A stretch of 64,000 nt of DNA from Bacteroidaceae bacterium (GCA_017534815.1 JAFXVS010000067.1:1-64000); one strand, 5' to 3'; shown: positions 54,228-62,175, counted from the first letter of the stretch. Notes: generated by a model from the sequence alone, not told the origin. Made by a program: numbers and translations.

Positions 54228-54267
54228 GTCAATGATAAATTATCCTAATTATCTTCTTAATACCTAT

Positions 54268-55671
54268 TTATTTTAGTCCCTTTTCAGCACGAACCTTCTT
54301 GCTGTATTCTGAAGGCGACATGCCGTACTCGGCCTTGAAGTTCTCTGTAAATCTTTTGGGATTTCCATAACCAATCTCTGCAGCAATATCTGCAATCGGC
54401 ATTGCTGTCTGATCCAGATACTGCTTGCCACGCTTCATGCGGATGGTACGGATGAACTCTGCAGGTCCCTTGCCCGTGATATTGATCAGCTTCTTATAGA
54501 GGTAGGTGCGGCTCAAAGACAACTCCTGTCCCAACACCTCGACAGAGAACTCAGTATCGGACATGTGATCCTCACAAATCTTGATGGCACGCTGGATGAA
54601 TTGCTCGTCCATCGAGGTGATGGTGATTTCGCTGGGTGCCACATCCATCTTCTCACGGAACTGACGCTGACGGTTCTCACGCTTCTCAATGAACTTCTTC
54701 ACCCTCAGACGCAACATCTCCACATTGAACGGCTTCGTAATGTAGTCATCGGCACCCAATCGCAGACCTTCCACTTCCACCTGATCGCCTCGACGACCCG
54801 TCAACAGGATCACAGGAATGTGCGACCAACGTAAGTCTGTCTTGATGTGCTTGCACAACTCCAAACCATCCATCTTAGGCATATTCACATCGCTCACCAC
54901 CAAGTCAATGTTGTCATTCTCCTCCAGACGAGTCAATGCCACCTCGCCGTTATTGGCCGTAATCACATTGTACTCACCTCTGAAATAGTCGTGTACAAAA
55001 CGGCACATATCAGGACTGTCATCGACCATCAGCAGGGTGAAACGCTGGTCTTCATTCATAGCGTGTTCTCCAGAGAAATCTTCCCTTTGGGTATTCACCT
55101 TCGCCACATTGCTATCATCGATGCCAACAGGCTTATCGCCCTCGTTCTTGGGGTCAACCTTAGGCTGAGCCGTTTGAAGAGAAGAAGTGGTATGAGGCTT
55201 GACAGGTGTGGTCACTTGTGTCATCACAGCATCCACAGAGGGCACCAATGCTGGCACCACAGTTCCTTTGCCACCTGCAGGCAACATATTCACCTGATGC
55301 AACAACAATTGCGCATTTCTCAGAATCATTTGTACACGCACTCTTACGTCGTCCGTCAAAGGTTCCGCAGCCAACTCCTGCAAAGGAGTGATGATGAGCG
55401 TAATAGGTGTCAGCAGGTCTCGGCTCACACCACTCAGCACACCCTGTTTCGTTTCCTCAAGTTCCGTTCTGTGCTCTGAACGCAGCTTCTGCACATCCTC
55501 TTCCATCTTCTTGTGCTCACGCGTCAAAATCCAGCGAGCTATCGCATACGCCACCACAGCCACTAACAATACACCAAACAAGACGGCCCAGACCACACCT
55601 TGCGAGAAGAGTCCGCTGGCCTGTGCCGCTATCGCTTTTGCAATCAAAATGTTTCCCATTTGCGAGTTCAT
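54268..55671 (-). CDS. Degenerate hybrid regulator: TM, remnant HisKA, receiver, AraC HTH
   Basis: 467 residues. One N-terminal transmembrane helix (~26-46), a coiled coil, then a remnant of the HisKA dimerisation helix: SRDLLTPITLIITPLQEL aligns with SHELRTPLTLI of HTCS proteins, with Arg84 where the phosphoacceptor His should be. No HATPase domain follows; instead a ~75-residue linker rich in T/V/P/K, then an intact receiver (Asp217-Asp218, Asp261, Thr291, Lys313) and an AraC double HTH (~365-460; LSLSRTYLYKKLINITGKGPAEF, IAAEIGYGNPKRFTENFKAEYGMSPSEY). It probably needs an outside kinase or works without phosphorylation. First gene of a probable regulator-ugd-GH67 transcript. Confidence 0.85.
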   Translation of the reverse strand: MNSQMGNILIAKAIAAQASGLFSQGVVWAVLFGVLLVAVVAYAIARWILTREHKKMEEDVQKLRSEHRTELEETKQGVLSGVSRDLLTPITLIITPLQELAAEPLTDDVRVRVQMILRNAQLLLHQVNMLPAGGKGTVVPALVPSVDAVMTQVTTPVKPHTTSSLQTAQPKVDPKNEGDKPVGIDDSNVAKVNTQREDFSGEHAMNEDQRFTLLMVDDSPDMCRFVHDYFRGEYNVITANNGEVALTRLEENDNIDLVVSDVNMPKMDGLELCKHIKTDLRWSHIPVILLTGRRGDQVEVEGLRLGADDYITKPFNVEMLRLRVKKFIEKRENRQRQFREKMDVAPSEITITSMDEQFIQRAIKICEDHMSDTEFSVEVLGQELSLSRTYLYKKLINITGKGPAEFIRTIRMKRGKQYLDQTAMPIADIAAEIGYGNPKRFTENFKAEYGMSPSEYSKKVRAEKGLK

Positions 55672-55984
55672 TTTATCTTTTGATGATGCAAAAGTAGTAA
55701 AAATAATTCATTTCGTGAATTTTTACCGCTTTTTTTTCATCATCAGTGGCGCAGAATCCGTTTTTGTACCCCAAAGGGACTGAAAACACGCCTTTTCATC
55801 TCATTGGAACAGTAGAACAAGCCAAGTATGCACGGACAAAGCAGACTCGCATCAAAAACGCATGAAATGCAATGAAGAATGCCATATTTAAGTTAAATTA
55901 TTTGGGGGAGAAGAAAAGAGTTCGTATCTTTGCCGCGATTTTTACCAAAGCATATACAAACCAAAATCGGCACCTGAATCGGAA
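55672..55984. other. Divergent promoter region, otherwise featureless
   Basis: 313 bp between the divergent regulator and VTC genes. A TACTTTTG -7 box for the regulator lies at 55689-55696 (minus strand) and a full promoter for the VTC operon at 55901-55932 (plus strand). The middle part (55740-55890) shows no gene and no strong hairpin. Confidence 0.55.
55901..55932 (+). promoter_or_regulatory. Promoter of the VTC operon
   Basis: TTTG (55901-55904), 20-nt spacer, TATCTTTG (55925-55932), then 52 nt to the ATG at 55985. It is the only strong promoter seen before the seven-gene run. Confidence 0.8.
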
Positions 55985-56776
55985 ATGGGCAATTTGGATA
56001 GTGCAATCAAGCAACTTCTTGACGAGATGACCCCCATCACGTTAGAGGAGATGACGGGCATCAAACTGATGAACAGACTCGACACCAAATATGTGGCGTC
56101 GAAGGCTCAACTTGTGCAGTTGCTCAATCTGGTGCAAGATAAGTACTACGTGCAGGAAACCTTGGAAAGGCGCATCATTCCTTATCTGACAACGTATTAT
56201 GATACGGACAATCATTATATGTATATGATGCACCACAACGGGAAAGCCAGAAGAATGAAAGTGAGAGTGAGGACGTATGTGGCAAGTGATTTGACGTTTC
56301 TGGAGGTGAAGAACAAGAACAATCATGCCCGTACGAAGAAGAAGCGGATTGAGGTGCCGAGTCAAGATGACTTCAGGACAACAGAGGGGGTGCATGAGTT
56401 GGTACAACGCAAGACGGGACTGGATTTGGACAAGTTGAATGCTGTGGTGAGAAATCAGTTTGACCGTGTAACGCTGGTGAACAAGGGGAAGACGGAGCGA
56501 CTGACGATTGACTTCAACATCGGGTTCCACAACTTTGAAACCCATCATGACCACGGGACTGATGAACTGGTGATTATCGAATTGAAACGTGATGGCAATG
56601 TGTTCTCGCCAGTGTGCAACTTGCTGAGAGATATCCACGTGCATCCAACGGGGTTCTCGAAATGCTGCATTGGCATGGCGCTGACCGACCCAGGATTGAA
56701 GCAGAACAACTTCAAGCCCAAACTGAGAAACCTGGAGAAAATCAACGGACGAAGATTTATTGACCACGAACTTTAG
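55985..56776 (+). CDS. VTC-domain polyphosphate polymerase
   Basis: 263 residues, the VTC catalytic tunnel domain without SPX or membrane parts. Basic and acidic tunnel residues can be read: MNRLDTKY (Arg31, Lys36), RRMKVRVRTY (Arg94, Arg96), FLEVKNKNN (Glu107, Lys109), RLTIDFNIGF and ELVIIELKRDGN. Family members make or bind polyphosphate from ATP; bacterial ones are common next to DUF4956 proteins, as here (62 bp downstream). Cytoplasmic unless anchored by the DUF4956 partner. The stop is followed at once by the post-stop palindrome. Confidence 0.87.
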   Translation: MGNLDSAIKQLLDEMTPITLEEMTGIKLMNRLDTKYVASKAQLVQLLNLVQDKYYVQETLERRIIPYLTTYYDTDNHYMYMMHHNGKARRMKVRVRTYVASDLTFLEVKNKNNHARTKKKRIEVPSQDDFRTTEGVHELVQRKTGLDLDKLNAVVRNQFDRVTLVNKGKTERLTIDFNIGFHNFETHHDHGTDELVIIELKRDGNVFSPVCNLLRDIHVHPTGFSKCCIGMALTDPGLKQNNFKPKLRNLEKINGRRFIDHEL

Positions 56777-56794
56777 CCAGCCCACGCATTGGGC
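56774..56794 (+). repeat. Post-stop palindrome, copy B (after the VTC gene)
   Basis: The TAG stop runs directly into CCAGCCCACGCATTGGGC. The stem GCCCA/TGGGC is kept while the loop is changed (CGCAT instead of CGCGC). Confidence 0.75.
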
Positions 56795-56838
56795 GTTTTC
56801 CTAGAACAAAACCAAGAAAACTAAAACAATAAACTATA

Positions 56839-57537
56839 ATGGACGCTATCAACGACTTTCTTGCAGTGCTGTCGAGCGACACATGCCGTCTTCTCGACCT
56901 TTTCCTGCGACTCATCATCAACACAGTATTCACCATTCTTATTGCGAGGGCATTTTACTTTCCAAAGGCACGCCGTCGTGACTTCTTTTTCACCTATATC
57001 TTGGTGGGCTTCTGCATCTTCATGCTGATTCACCTAATGGGCGATGCAAAGATCAAGACAGGTATTGCAATGGGACTCTTTGCCATCTTCTGCATCATGC
57101 GTTACAGAACAGAATCTGTGCCAATCCGCGAGATGACCTATCTCTTCCTTATCATTTCTTTGGCTGCCATCAATGGTTTGGCATGGGCTGCCGACATCAG
57201 TCCGAAGCATCCTGAGTTTGCAGGTCCTCTGATGACGAGCATGGGCGAGCTGATCCTGACGGACTGCGTTTTTGTACTGGGCGTATGGATTGCAGAGGCA
57301 AACAAGTTGGTGAAGAGCCTCTCGTCAAAGTACATCAAGTATGATAAGATTGACCTCATCAAGCCCAGCTGTCGCAAGGAACTCATCGAAGACCTGAAGG
57401 CACGCACGGGTCTGGACATCACGAGCGTGTCCATCGGCTCTATCGACTTCCTAAAGGATATGGCTCTCATCAAGATTTACTACAATACCGATGAGGAGGA
57501 TGAATCTGCACAGAAGATGCCAAAGGAATACGCTTAA
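56839..57537 (+). CDS. DUF4956 membrane protein
   Basis: 232 residues. About four hydrophobic helices in the first 150 residues (LFLRLIINTVFTILIARAFYF, FTYILVGFCIFMLIHLM, IAMGLFAIFCIMRY, LFLIISLAAINGLAWA) and a soluble ferredoxin-like C-terminus (~165-225) with DLKARTGLDITSVSIGSIDFLKDMALIKIYY. DUF4956 is the usual neighbour of VTC polyphosphate polymerases and is assumed to be their membrane partner. Its stop is followed at once by copy C of the palindrome. Confidence 0.88.
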   Translation: MDAINDFLAVLSSDTCRLLDLFLRLIINTVFTILIARAFYFPKARRRDFFFTYILVGFCIFMLIHLMGDAKIKTGIAMGLFAIFCIMRYRTESVPIREMTYLFLIISLAAINGLAWAADISPKHPEFAGPLMTSMGELILTDCVFVLGVWIAEANKLVKSLSSKYIKYDKIDLIKPSCRKELIEDLKARTGLDITSVSIGSIDFLKDMALIKIYYNTDEEDESAQKMPKEYA

Positions 57538-57555
57538 CCAGCCCACGCGCTGGGC
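57535..57555 (+). repeat. Post-stop palindrome, copy C (after DUF4956)
   Basis: TAA stop followed directly by CCAGCCCACGCGCTGGGC, identical over 21 bp (including the stop codon) to copy A behind rimP, 12 kb away. Confidence 0.75.
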
Positions 57556-57579
57556 AAAATTTAACACCAGACATTTGAC

Positions 57580-58425
57580 ATGAAGAAGGTATTAACATTT
57601 TTAGTTCTTAGTTGTTCGCTTCTAACTTCATACGCTCAAAGCGACGACTTCGGCTTTGACTTCTCAGTAGGTGCTGAGAAGAAGCTGAGACCAGGCACAC
57701 ATGTGAGCCTTGAAGGTGGAGTACGCACGATGGATCACACCAAGAAGGTGGATCGTTGGACTGTAGGCGTGGGTGCAGACCAGCGTCTCTATTCAAACTC
57801 GACTTTCGACCTCAAGCTGGGCTTGAAGTGGGAATATATGTGGTTGAACTACGCTGAGCAGACGAATGACAAGTACGGACTTTATACATATACCGACATG
57901 GTTGACGGCGAATTCATTGAAATATCATCTACGGAGTATGATGGCTATAACCATCGTCATCAGTTTTGGAGAGGTCGCCATCGCACCAGCCTGAGTCTAG
58001 CTGCTGGCTATCAACCCAACAAGCGCTGGAGCTTCTCGTGGAAGGAGATGGTGCAGTACTCGCACTACAACAAGGCGAAGACAACGATGGATCGCTACCG
58101 TTATGAATTCAATGACGATGATGAGGAAGAACTCGTCTTGCAGACAGACAACATCAAGAATTACAAGGCCAAGGACAGGGTAATGCTGCGTTCCAAAGTG
58201 GGTGTGGATTACAACATCCGCAAATGTCCTGTTGACCCCTACCTGTCAGCTGAATACGGCTGTGGTCTCAACTACTCCGCCAACAAATGGAAGTTCACCG
58301 CTGGTGCCGACTTCAAAATCAACAAGCAAAACAAGATAGACCTCTTCTACCGTTATCAGACGGAAGATGATGATGACGAACCCAACGGGCACTTCATCGG
58401 CTTGGCCTACAATATTAAATTCTGA
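57580..58425 (+). CDS. DUF2490 outer-membrane beta-barrel protein
   Basis: 281 residues, signal peptide MKKVLTFLVLSCSLLTSYAQ. The rest alternates polar and aromatic residues in short strands (RWTVGVGADQRLYSNSTFDLKLGLKWEYMW, RWSFSWKEMVQYSHY, NKIDLFYRYQTEDDDDEPNGHFIGLAYNIKF) and ends with a C-terminal Phe, typical of small outer-membrane barrels of the DUF2490 family. Function unknown; an exit or surface partner for the operon is a guess. Confidence 0.85.
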   Translation: MKKVLTFLVLSCSLLTSYAQSDDFGFDFSVGAEKKLRPGTHVSLEGGVRTMDHTKKVDRWTVGVGADQRLYSNSTFDLKLGLKWEYMWLNYAEQTNDKYGLYTYTDMVDGEFIEISSTEYDGYNHRHQFWRGRHRTSLSLAAGYQPNKRWSFSWKEMVQYSHYNKAKTTMDRYRYEFNDDDEEELVLQTDNIKNYKAKDRVMLRSKVGVDYNIRKCPVDPYLSAEYGCGLNYSANKWKFTAGADFKINKQNKIDLFYRYQTEDDDDEPNGHFIGLAYNIKF

Positions 58426-58445
58426 AAAACAAAAGACACAAGGAT

Positions 58446-58838
58446 ATGAAAAAGATTCTTTCACTGACTGCAGCACTTGTCCTGAGTGCTTTGACAGCTT
58501 GGGCTGAAGATTTCAACCTCTACTATATGGCCAGCGATGGTACGATGGCAACACAGAAATGGGACGTTGCTCAACTTTCGAAGGTCACTTTCGAGGGTGA
58601 CAAAATGAAGGTGATAGCTGCTGATGGCACTACCACAGAATTGCCTGTGGCTGGCGTCAAGAAACTCGTCTTCTTCACGGAAGAGGGTGCTACTGACATC
58701 AAGGACATCGAGGAGACAGACGAAAAGCAGGCAACAGGTGAAGTGCGCGACCTCATGGGACGCCTCATCAACCTCGACCGCGACCAACTCCCAAAGGGCA
58801 TCTATATCATAGACGGTAAGAAGACGCTCATCAAGTAA
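58446..58838 (+). CDS. Small secreted protein with KGIYIIDGKK tail
   Basis: 130 residues, signal peptide MKKILSLTAALVLSALTAWA. The mature chain has a short beta-rich part (FNLYYMASDGTMATQKWDVAQLSKVTFEGDKM) that resembles the start of the next gene's product (VYICKDGDYTKQKVSEGFDI), and a C-terminal DLMGRLINLDRDQLPKGIYIIDGKK block, a form of the C-terminal tail common in Prevotella secreted proteins. No enzyme motif. Same transcript as its neighbours (20 and 26 bp gaps). Confidence 0.75.
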   Translation: MKKILSLTAALVLSALTAWAEDFNLYYMASDGTMATQKWDVAQLSKVTFEGDKMKVIAADGTTTELPVAGVKKLVFFTEEGATDIKDIEETDEKQATGEVRDLMGRLINLDRDQLPKGIYIIDGKKTLIK

Positions 58839-58864
58839 GATAAAGGACACTCATCAAATAAGAC

Positions 58865-60295
58865 ATGAAGATGAAAAAGATATTCTCTCTTTTAGTGTTG
58901 AGTTGCATGTTGTTGGTATCTCATGCACAAGACACACAAGGAACACAAGATACACAAGACACTTACGTTTACATCTGCAAGGATGGCGACTACACCAAAC
59001 AGAAGGTCAGCGAAGGGTTTGACATCGACCTCAACGATGCGCCCGATTCTATCACCTTCCACAAACCGGCTCTCCCCATCGTGGTGGAAGTCGTGTATAA
59101 CGGCACGGAAGCCTCTGTCACCATTCCCAAGTGCATGAAGGACAGTGTGACCTATGCCAAGGTGAACAATCTCGACTCCTATGTATATATTGAATATAAA
59201 GGTAGCACAGACGAAGTCATCTACGACGTGAAGGGCAGCAGCTCCAACGGTGCTCTCATCATCAAGAGCGACTACAAGATGCAGGTCAACCTCAACAACG
59301 TGTCACTCACATCCTCTTGTGGCGAAGCCATGCGTTTCAAGTGTGGCAAGCGTATTGCATTGGTGATGGCTGAGGGCTCTGTAAACACATTTGTTGATGC
59401 CAATGACGGAGGTGTCACCCCAGACCCATTGGACAACCACAAGGCATGTATCTACACCAAGGGACACATCGAAATCTCTGGTGCTGGCACCCTGAACGTG
59501 ACAGGAAATTATAACCATGCCATCGACTCGAAGGAGCACATCAAGGTGAAGCAATCGGTGAGAGCCATCAACATCTTGGGTGCAGTGGGCGATGGTATTC
59601 ATGCAGGCGAGTTCTTCACGATGAACGGTGGTGCGCTGACCATCAACAACACTGTGATGAAGGATGGTGTGCAGGTGGAATACAAGACCGACGAGAAGGG
59701 CAAGAAGATTATAGACGAAGAAAACACGGGTGACATCACCATCAACGGCGGCACCATCGACATCACGCTGGCTTCCACAGAAGATGCCAAGTGCATCAAG
59801 ACCGTTGGCAACGTGTTTATCAATGGCGGCACCCTGTTGCTGCATGCTACAGCCAACGGCACGCGTGGCATTCAGGCCGGCGGCAGTCTTACCATCACGC
59901 AAGCTGAAGGTGTCCTTACGGACATCACCATTTTTGCCGAAGGGGCCAAGTGTACCGTTGAGGAGGATCATGAAGACCCCGACAAGTGCATGGGCATCAA
60001 TGTGGATCGCGATGTCACCATCAGTGGCGGCACCATCCACATCACTGCTTCTGGACAGAGCGCCAACGGTTTGAAAGCCGACCACAACATAACCATTGAA
60101 GGCGGTGACATTACCATTGAAGCCTTAGGCGACAGCTCCAATGGCATGAAGATTGGTAATAACGTCACCGTCACAGGTGGTTCTACGGTTGTCAGAAACC
60201 CAACAACAGCCAAGAAGAGCAAGGGCATTGTCTATAGTGGTACAAAGAGTGTGACAGGAGGTGAAATCCGCGCATCGTGGACTTATAAACAATAG
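58865..60295 (+). CDS. Cthe_2159-like carbohydrate-binding beta-helix protein
   Basis: 476 residues, signal peptide MKMKKIFSLLVLSCMLLVSHAQ, then a 12-residue repeat tail (DTQGTQDTQDT). The rest (~60-470) is a right-handed beta-helix with many short rungs: ITINGGTIDITLAS, VFINGGTLLLHATANGTRGIQ, VTISGGTIHITASGQSANGLKA, ITIEGGDITIEALGDSSNGMKIGNNVTVTGG. This matches the Cthe_2159/DUF4353 family, a calcium-dependent pectin- or cellulose-binding fold. Secreted or surface-exposed. In other bacteria such proteins are often found with VTC and DUF4956 genes, as here. Confidence 0.83.
   Translation: MKMKKIFSLLVLSCMLLVSHAQDTQGTQDTQDTYVYICKDGDYTKQKVSEGFDIDLNDAPDSITFHKPALPIVVEVVYNGTEASVTIPKCMKDSVTYAKVNNLDSYVYIEYKGSTDEVIYDVKGSSSNGALIIKSDYKMQVNLNNVSLTSSCGEAMRFKCGKRIALVMAEGSVNTFVDANDGGVTPDPLDNHKACIYTKGHIEISGAGTLNVTGNYNHAIDSKEHIKVKQSVRAINILGAVGDGIHAGEFFTMNGGALTINNTVMKDGVQVEYKTDEKGKKIIDEENTGDITINGGTIDITLASTEDAKCIKTVGNVFINGGTLLLHATANGTRGIQAGGSLTITQAEGVLTDITIFAEGAKCTVEEDHEDPDKCMGINVDRDVTISGGTIHITASGQSANGLKADHNITIEGGDITIEALGDSSNGMKIGNNVTVTGGSTVVRNPTTAKKSKGIVYSGTKSVTGGEIRASWTYKQ
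58926..58961 (+). repeat. 9-bp tandem repeat (four units) just after the signal peptide
   Basis: CACAAGACA, CACAAGGAA, CACAAGATA, CACAAGACA in a row, in frame, encoding an HAQDTQGTQDTQDT-type spacer. A slip-prone array that could change length without shifting the frame. Confidence 0.75.
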
Positions 60296-60312
60296 GTGTT
60301 CTTTGAACTTGT

Positions 60313-61146
60313 ATGACTATGAGAAAAAGAGCTGATTACATCCAGAGCATAGAGATTAAGGCACTATGGAAGGGGGGCAGGCATGTCTGTTGGCAACTGC
60401 AACCTGATGTGAATATCCTCAGTGGCATCAATGGTGTGGGAAAGAGCACCATCATCAACCATTCGGCACGTACGTTGGCAGAAATTGACCGCGATGAGAT
60501 TGTGCCGAAGGATGCACCTCAGGGAGTGACTATCAAACTGATGCCTGAGGATGCGACGTACATCAAGTTCGATGTCATCCGTTCATTCGACCGTCCGTTG
60601 CTGCATAGCGACCTGCTGGAGAAGCTGTCGGATTCACGTGTGAAGACGGAACTCGACTGGCAGATCTATCGTCTGCAGAAAAGGTTCCTCGACTATCAGG
60701 TGAACATCGGCAACCGCATCATCGAGTTGCTGACAAGTGGTGACCCTGAGGATCAGACAAAGGCTGCGGAAGTGAGTGCCCCCAAAAAACAGTTCCAGGA
60801 CATGATTGACGAACTGTTTGCTGACACGCACAAGAAGATTGACAGGAAGAGCAATGAGATTCAATTCATCCAGGGAGCACAGACCCTCACCCCCTACCAA
60901 CTGTCGAGTGGTGAGAAGCAGATGCTCGCCATCCTGCTGACGGTGTTAGTGGAGAATCGCGAGCCGTATGCCCTGCTGATGGACGAACCTGAGATTTCCC
61001 TCCATATCGATTGGCAACAACGTCTCATTGACCTCATCCGCCAACTCAACCCTAATGCCCAGATCATTCTCTCCACTCACTCCCCTGCCCTAATCATGGA
61101 TGGTTGGATGGGAAATGTAACGGAAGTGGGAGATATTAGTAATTAG
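60313..61146 (+). CDS. ABC-type AAA ATPase (AAA_15/21)
   Basis: 277 residues. Walker A GINGVGKST (38-46), signature YQLSSGEKQML (~199), Walker B YALLMDEPEISLH (~218-230) with the catalytic Glu, and H-loop LSTHSPALI. A small helical insert (~100-185) separates the lobes instead of a long coiled coil. The pairing with a DUF4435 gene 17 bp downstream is like the AriA-AriB pair of the PARIS anti-phage system and other OLD-like ATPase/TOPRIM couples. It also lies 17 bp behind the Cthe_2159-like gene, so it is probably on the VTC transcript. Role inferred, not shown. Confidence 0.88.
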   Translation: MTMRKRADYIQSIEIKALWKGGRHVCWQLQPDVNILSGINGVGKSTIINHSARTLAEIDRDEIVPKDAPQGVTIKLMPEDATYIKFDVIRSFDRPLLHSDLLEKLSDSRVKTELDWQIYRLQKRFLDYQVNIGNRIIELLTSGDPEDQTKAAEVSAPKKQFQDMIDELFADTHKKIDRKSNEIQFIQGAQTLTPYQLSSGEKQMLAILLTVLVENREPYALLMDEPEISLHIDWQQRLIDLIRQLNPNAQIILSTHSPALIMDGWMGNVTEVGDISN

Positions 61147-61160
61147 TTGAGAGTTGAGAG
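61144..61160. repeat. TTGAGAG minisatellite between the ATPase and DUF4435 genes
   Basis: TAGTTGAGAGTTGAGAG fills the 17-bp spacer and overlaps the ATPase stop codon. Another copy (TTAAAGTTGAGA twice, 62150-62174) encodes the last residues of DUF4435 (LKLRG) and its stop. Confidence 0.65.
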
Positions 61161-61163
61161 TTT

Positions 61164-62165
61164 ATGTCCAGGCATCTGCTCAACAACATATCATCCGCCT
61201 ATATCGAAGCTGCGAACCGCTTGCGTCCGAAGACGAAGAAGCGGAAGATTGTGGCGTATGTGGAGTCGTATGATGATATCTTCTTCTGGCGGAATGTGTT
61301 GAGCGAGTTTGAGGACGAAAACACCTCGTTTGAGGTGATGCTGCCGTCACGTACAAACCTGAATCGCGGCAAGAAGACGGCGCTGATGAACAAGCTGGGG
61401 GAATCGTTGGGAGGGTACATGATTGCCTGTGTGGATGCCGACCTGGATTATCTGTTGCAAGGTCACACGCCCTCATCGCAAAGGATGTTGGAAAACCCGT
61501 ATGTGCTCCACACGTTTGTGTATTCCATTGAAAGTTTCCAGTGTTATGCACCTTCGCTGCATAACGTATGTGTGATGGCAACCCTGAACGATCGTGACAT
61601 CTTCAATTTCGAGGAGTATCTGCGACAGTACTCAGAGATCATCTACGAACTGTTTGTGTGGATGATTTGGCTGCACCGTCGTGGGCGCTTCAATGATTTT
61701 CCCCTGAACAACTTCAACAACATCACGGCGGTGGATCAACTGAATGTGTTCAAGCCCATTGAGGCATTGGAGATTGTGCGCCGTCATGTGAACCGCAAAC
61801 TGGCTTGGCTCCAGCAGCACGTGAAGGATGCCAAAGGAAAACTCACGCCGCTGAAGCAGGAACTGGCAGATTTGGGTGTAAGGAAAGACAACGCCTACCT
61901 CTTCATCCAAGGGCATCACCTGATGGAGAATGTGGTGGATGCAGCCCTCACTCCTGTGTGCACCATCCTGCGACGTGAACGGGAGAAGGACATCAAGATG
62001 CTGGCACGAGGCAACAACCAGCAGATGAACAACGAACTCGCCTGCTATTCACACAGCCAGTTCCAACCCGAACAAATGCTACGTCGCAATACCCAATACA
62101 AGGATTGCGACATTTATAAGATGCTCAGGAACCAGGTGGCTGAGTTCTTAAAGTTGAGAGGTTAA
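61164..62165 (+). CDS. DUF4435 (TOPRIM-like) protein, ATPase partner
   Basis: 333 residues. The TOPRIM-like metal site of DUF4435 is visible: VAYVESYDDIFFW (Glu34, Asp37/38) and YMIACVDADLDYLL (Asp91, Asp93), followed by TFVYSIESFQCY (~115-126), a conserved block of the family. The C-terminal half is helical. In PARIS the DUF4435 effector (AriB) is a nuclease released by the ATPase; here catalytic residues appear intact. Other ATPase-DUF4435 pairs are of unknown function. Its stop lies 10 bp from the end of the converging histidine kinase gene. Confidence 0.85.
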   Translation: MSRHLLNNISSAYIEAANRLRPKTKKRKIVAYVESYDDIFFWRNVLSEFEDENTSFEVMLPSRTNLNRGKKTALMNKLGESLGGYMIACVDADLDYLLQGHTPSSQRMLENPYVLHTFVYSIESFQCYAPSLHNVCVMATLNDRDIFNFEEYLRQYSEIIYELFVWMIWLHRRGRFNDFPLNNFNNITAVDQLNVFKPIEALEIVRRHVNRKLAWLQQHVKDAKGKLTPLKQELADLGVRKDNAYLFIQGHHLMENVVDAALTPVCTILRREREKDIKMLARGNNQQMNNELACYSHSQFQPEQMLRRNTQYKDCDIYKMLRNQVAEFLKLRG

Positions 62166-62175
62166 AGTTGAGAAG

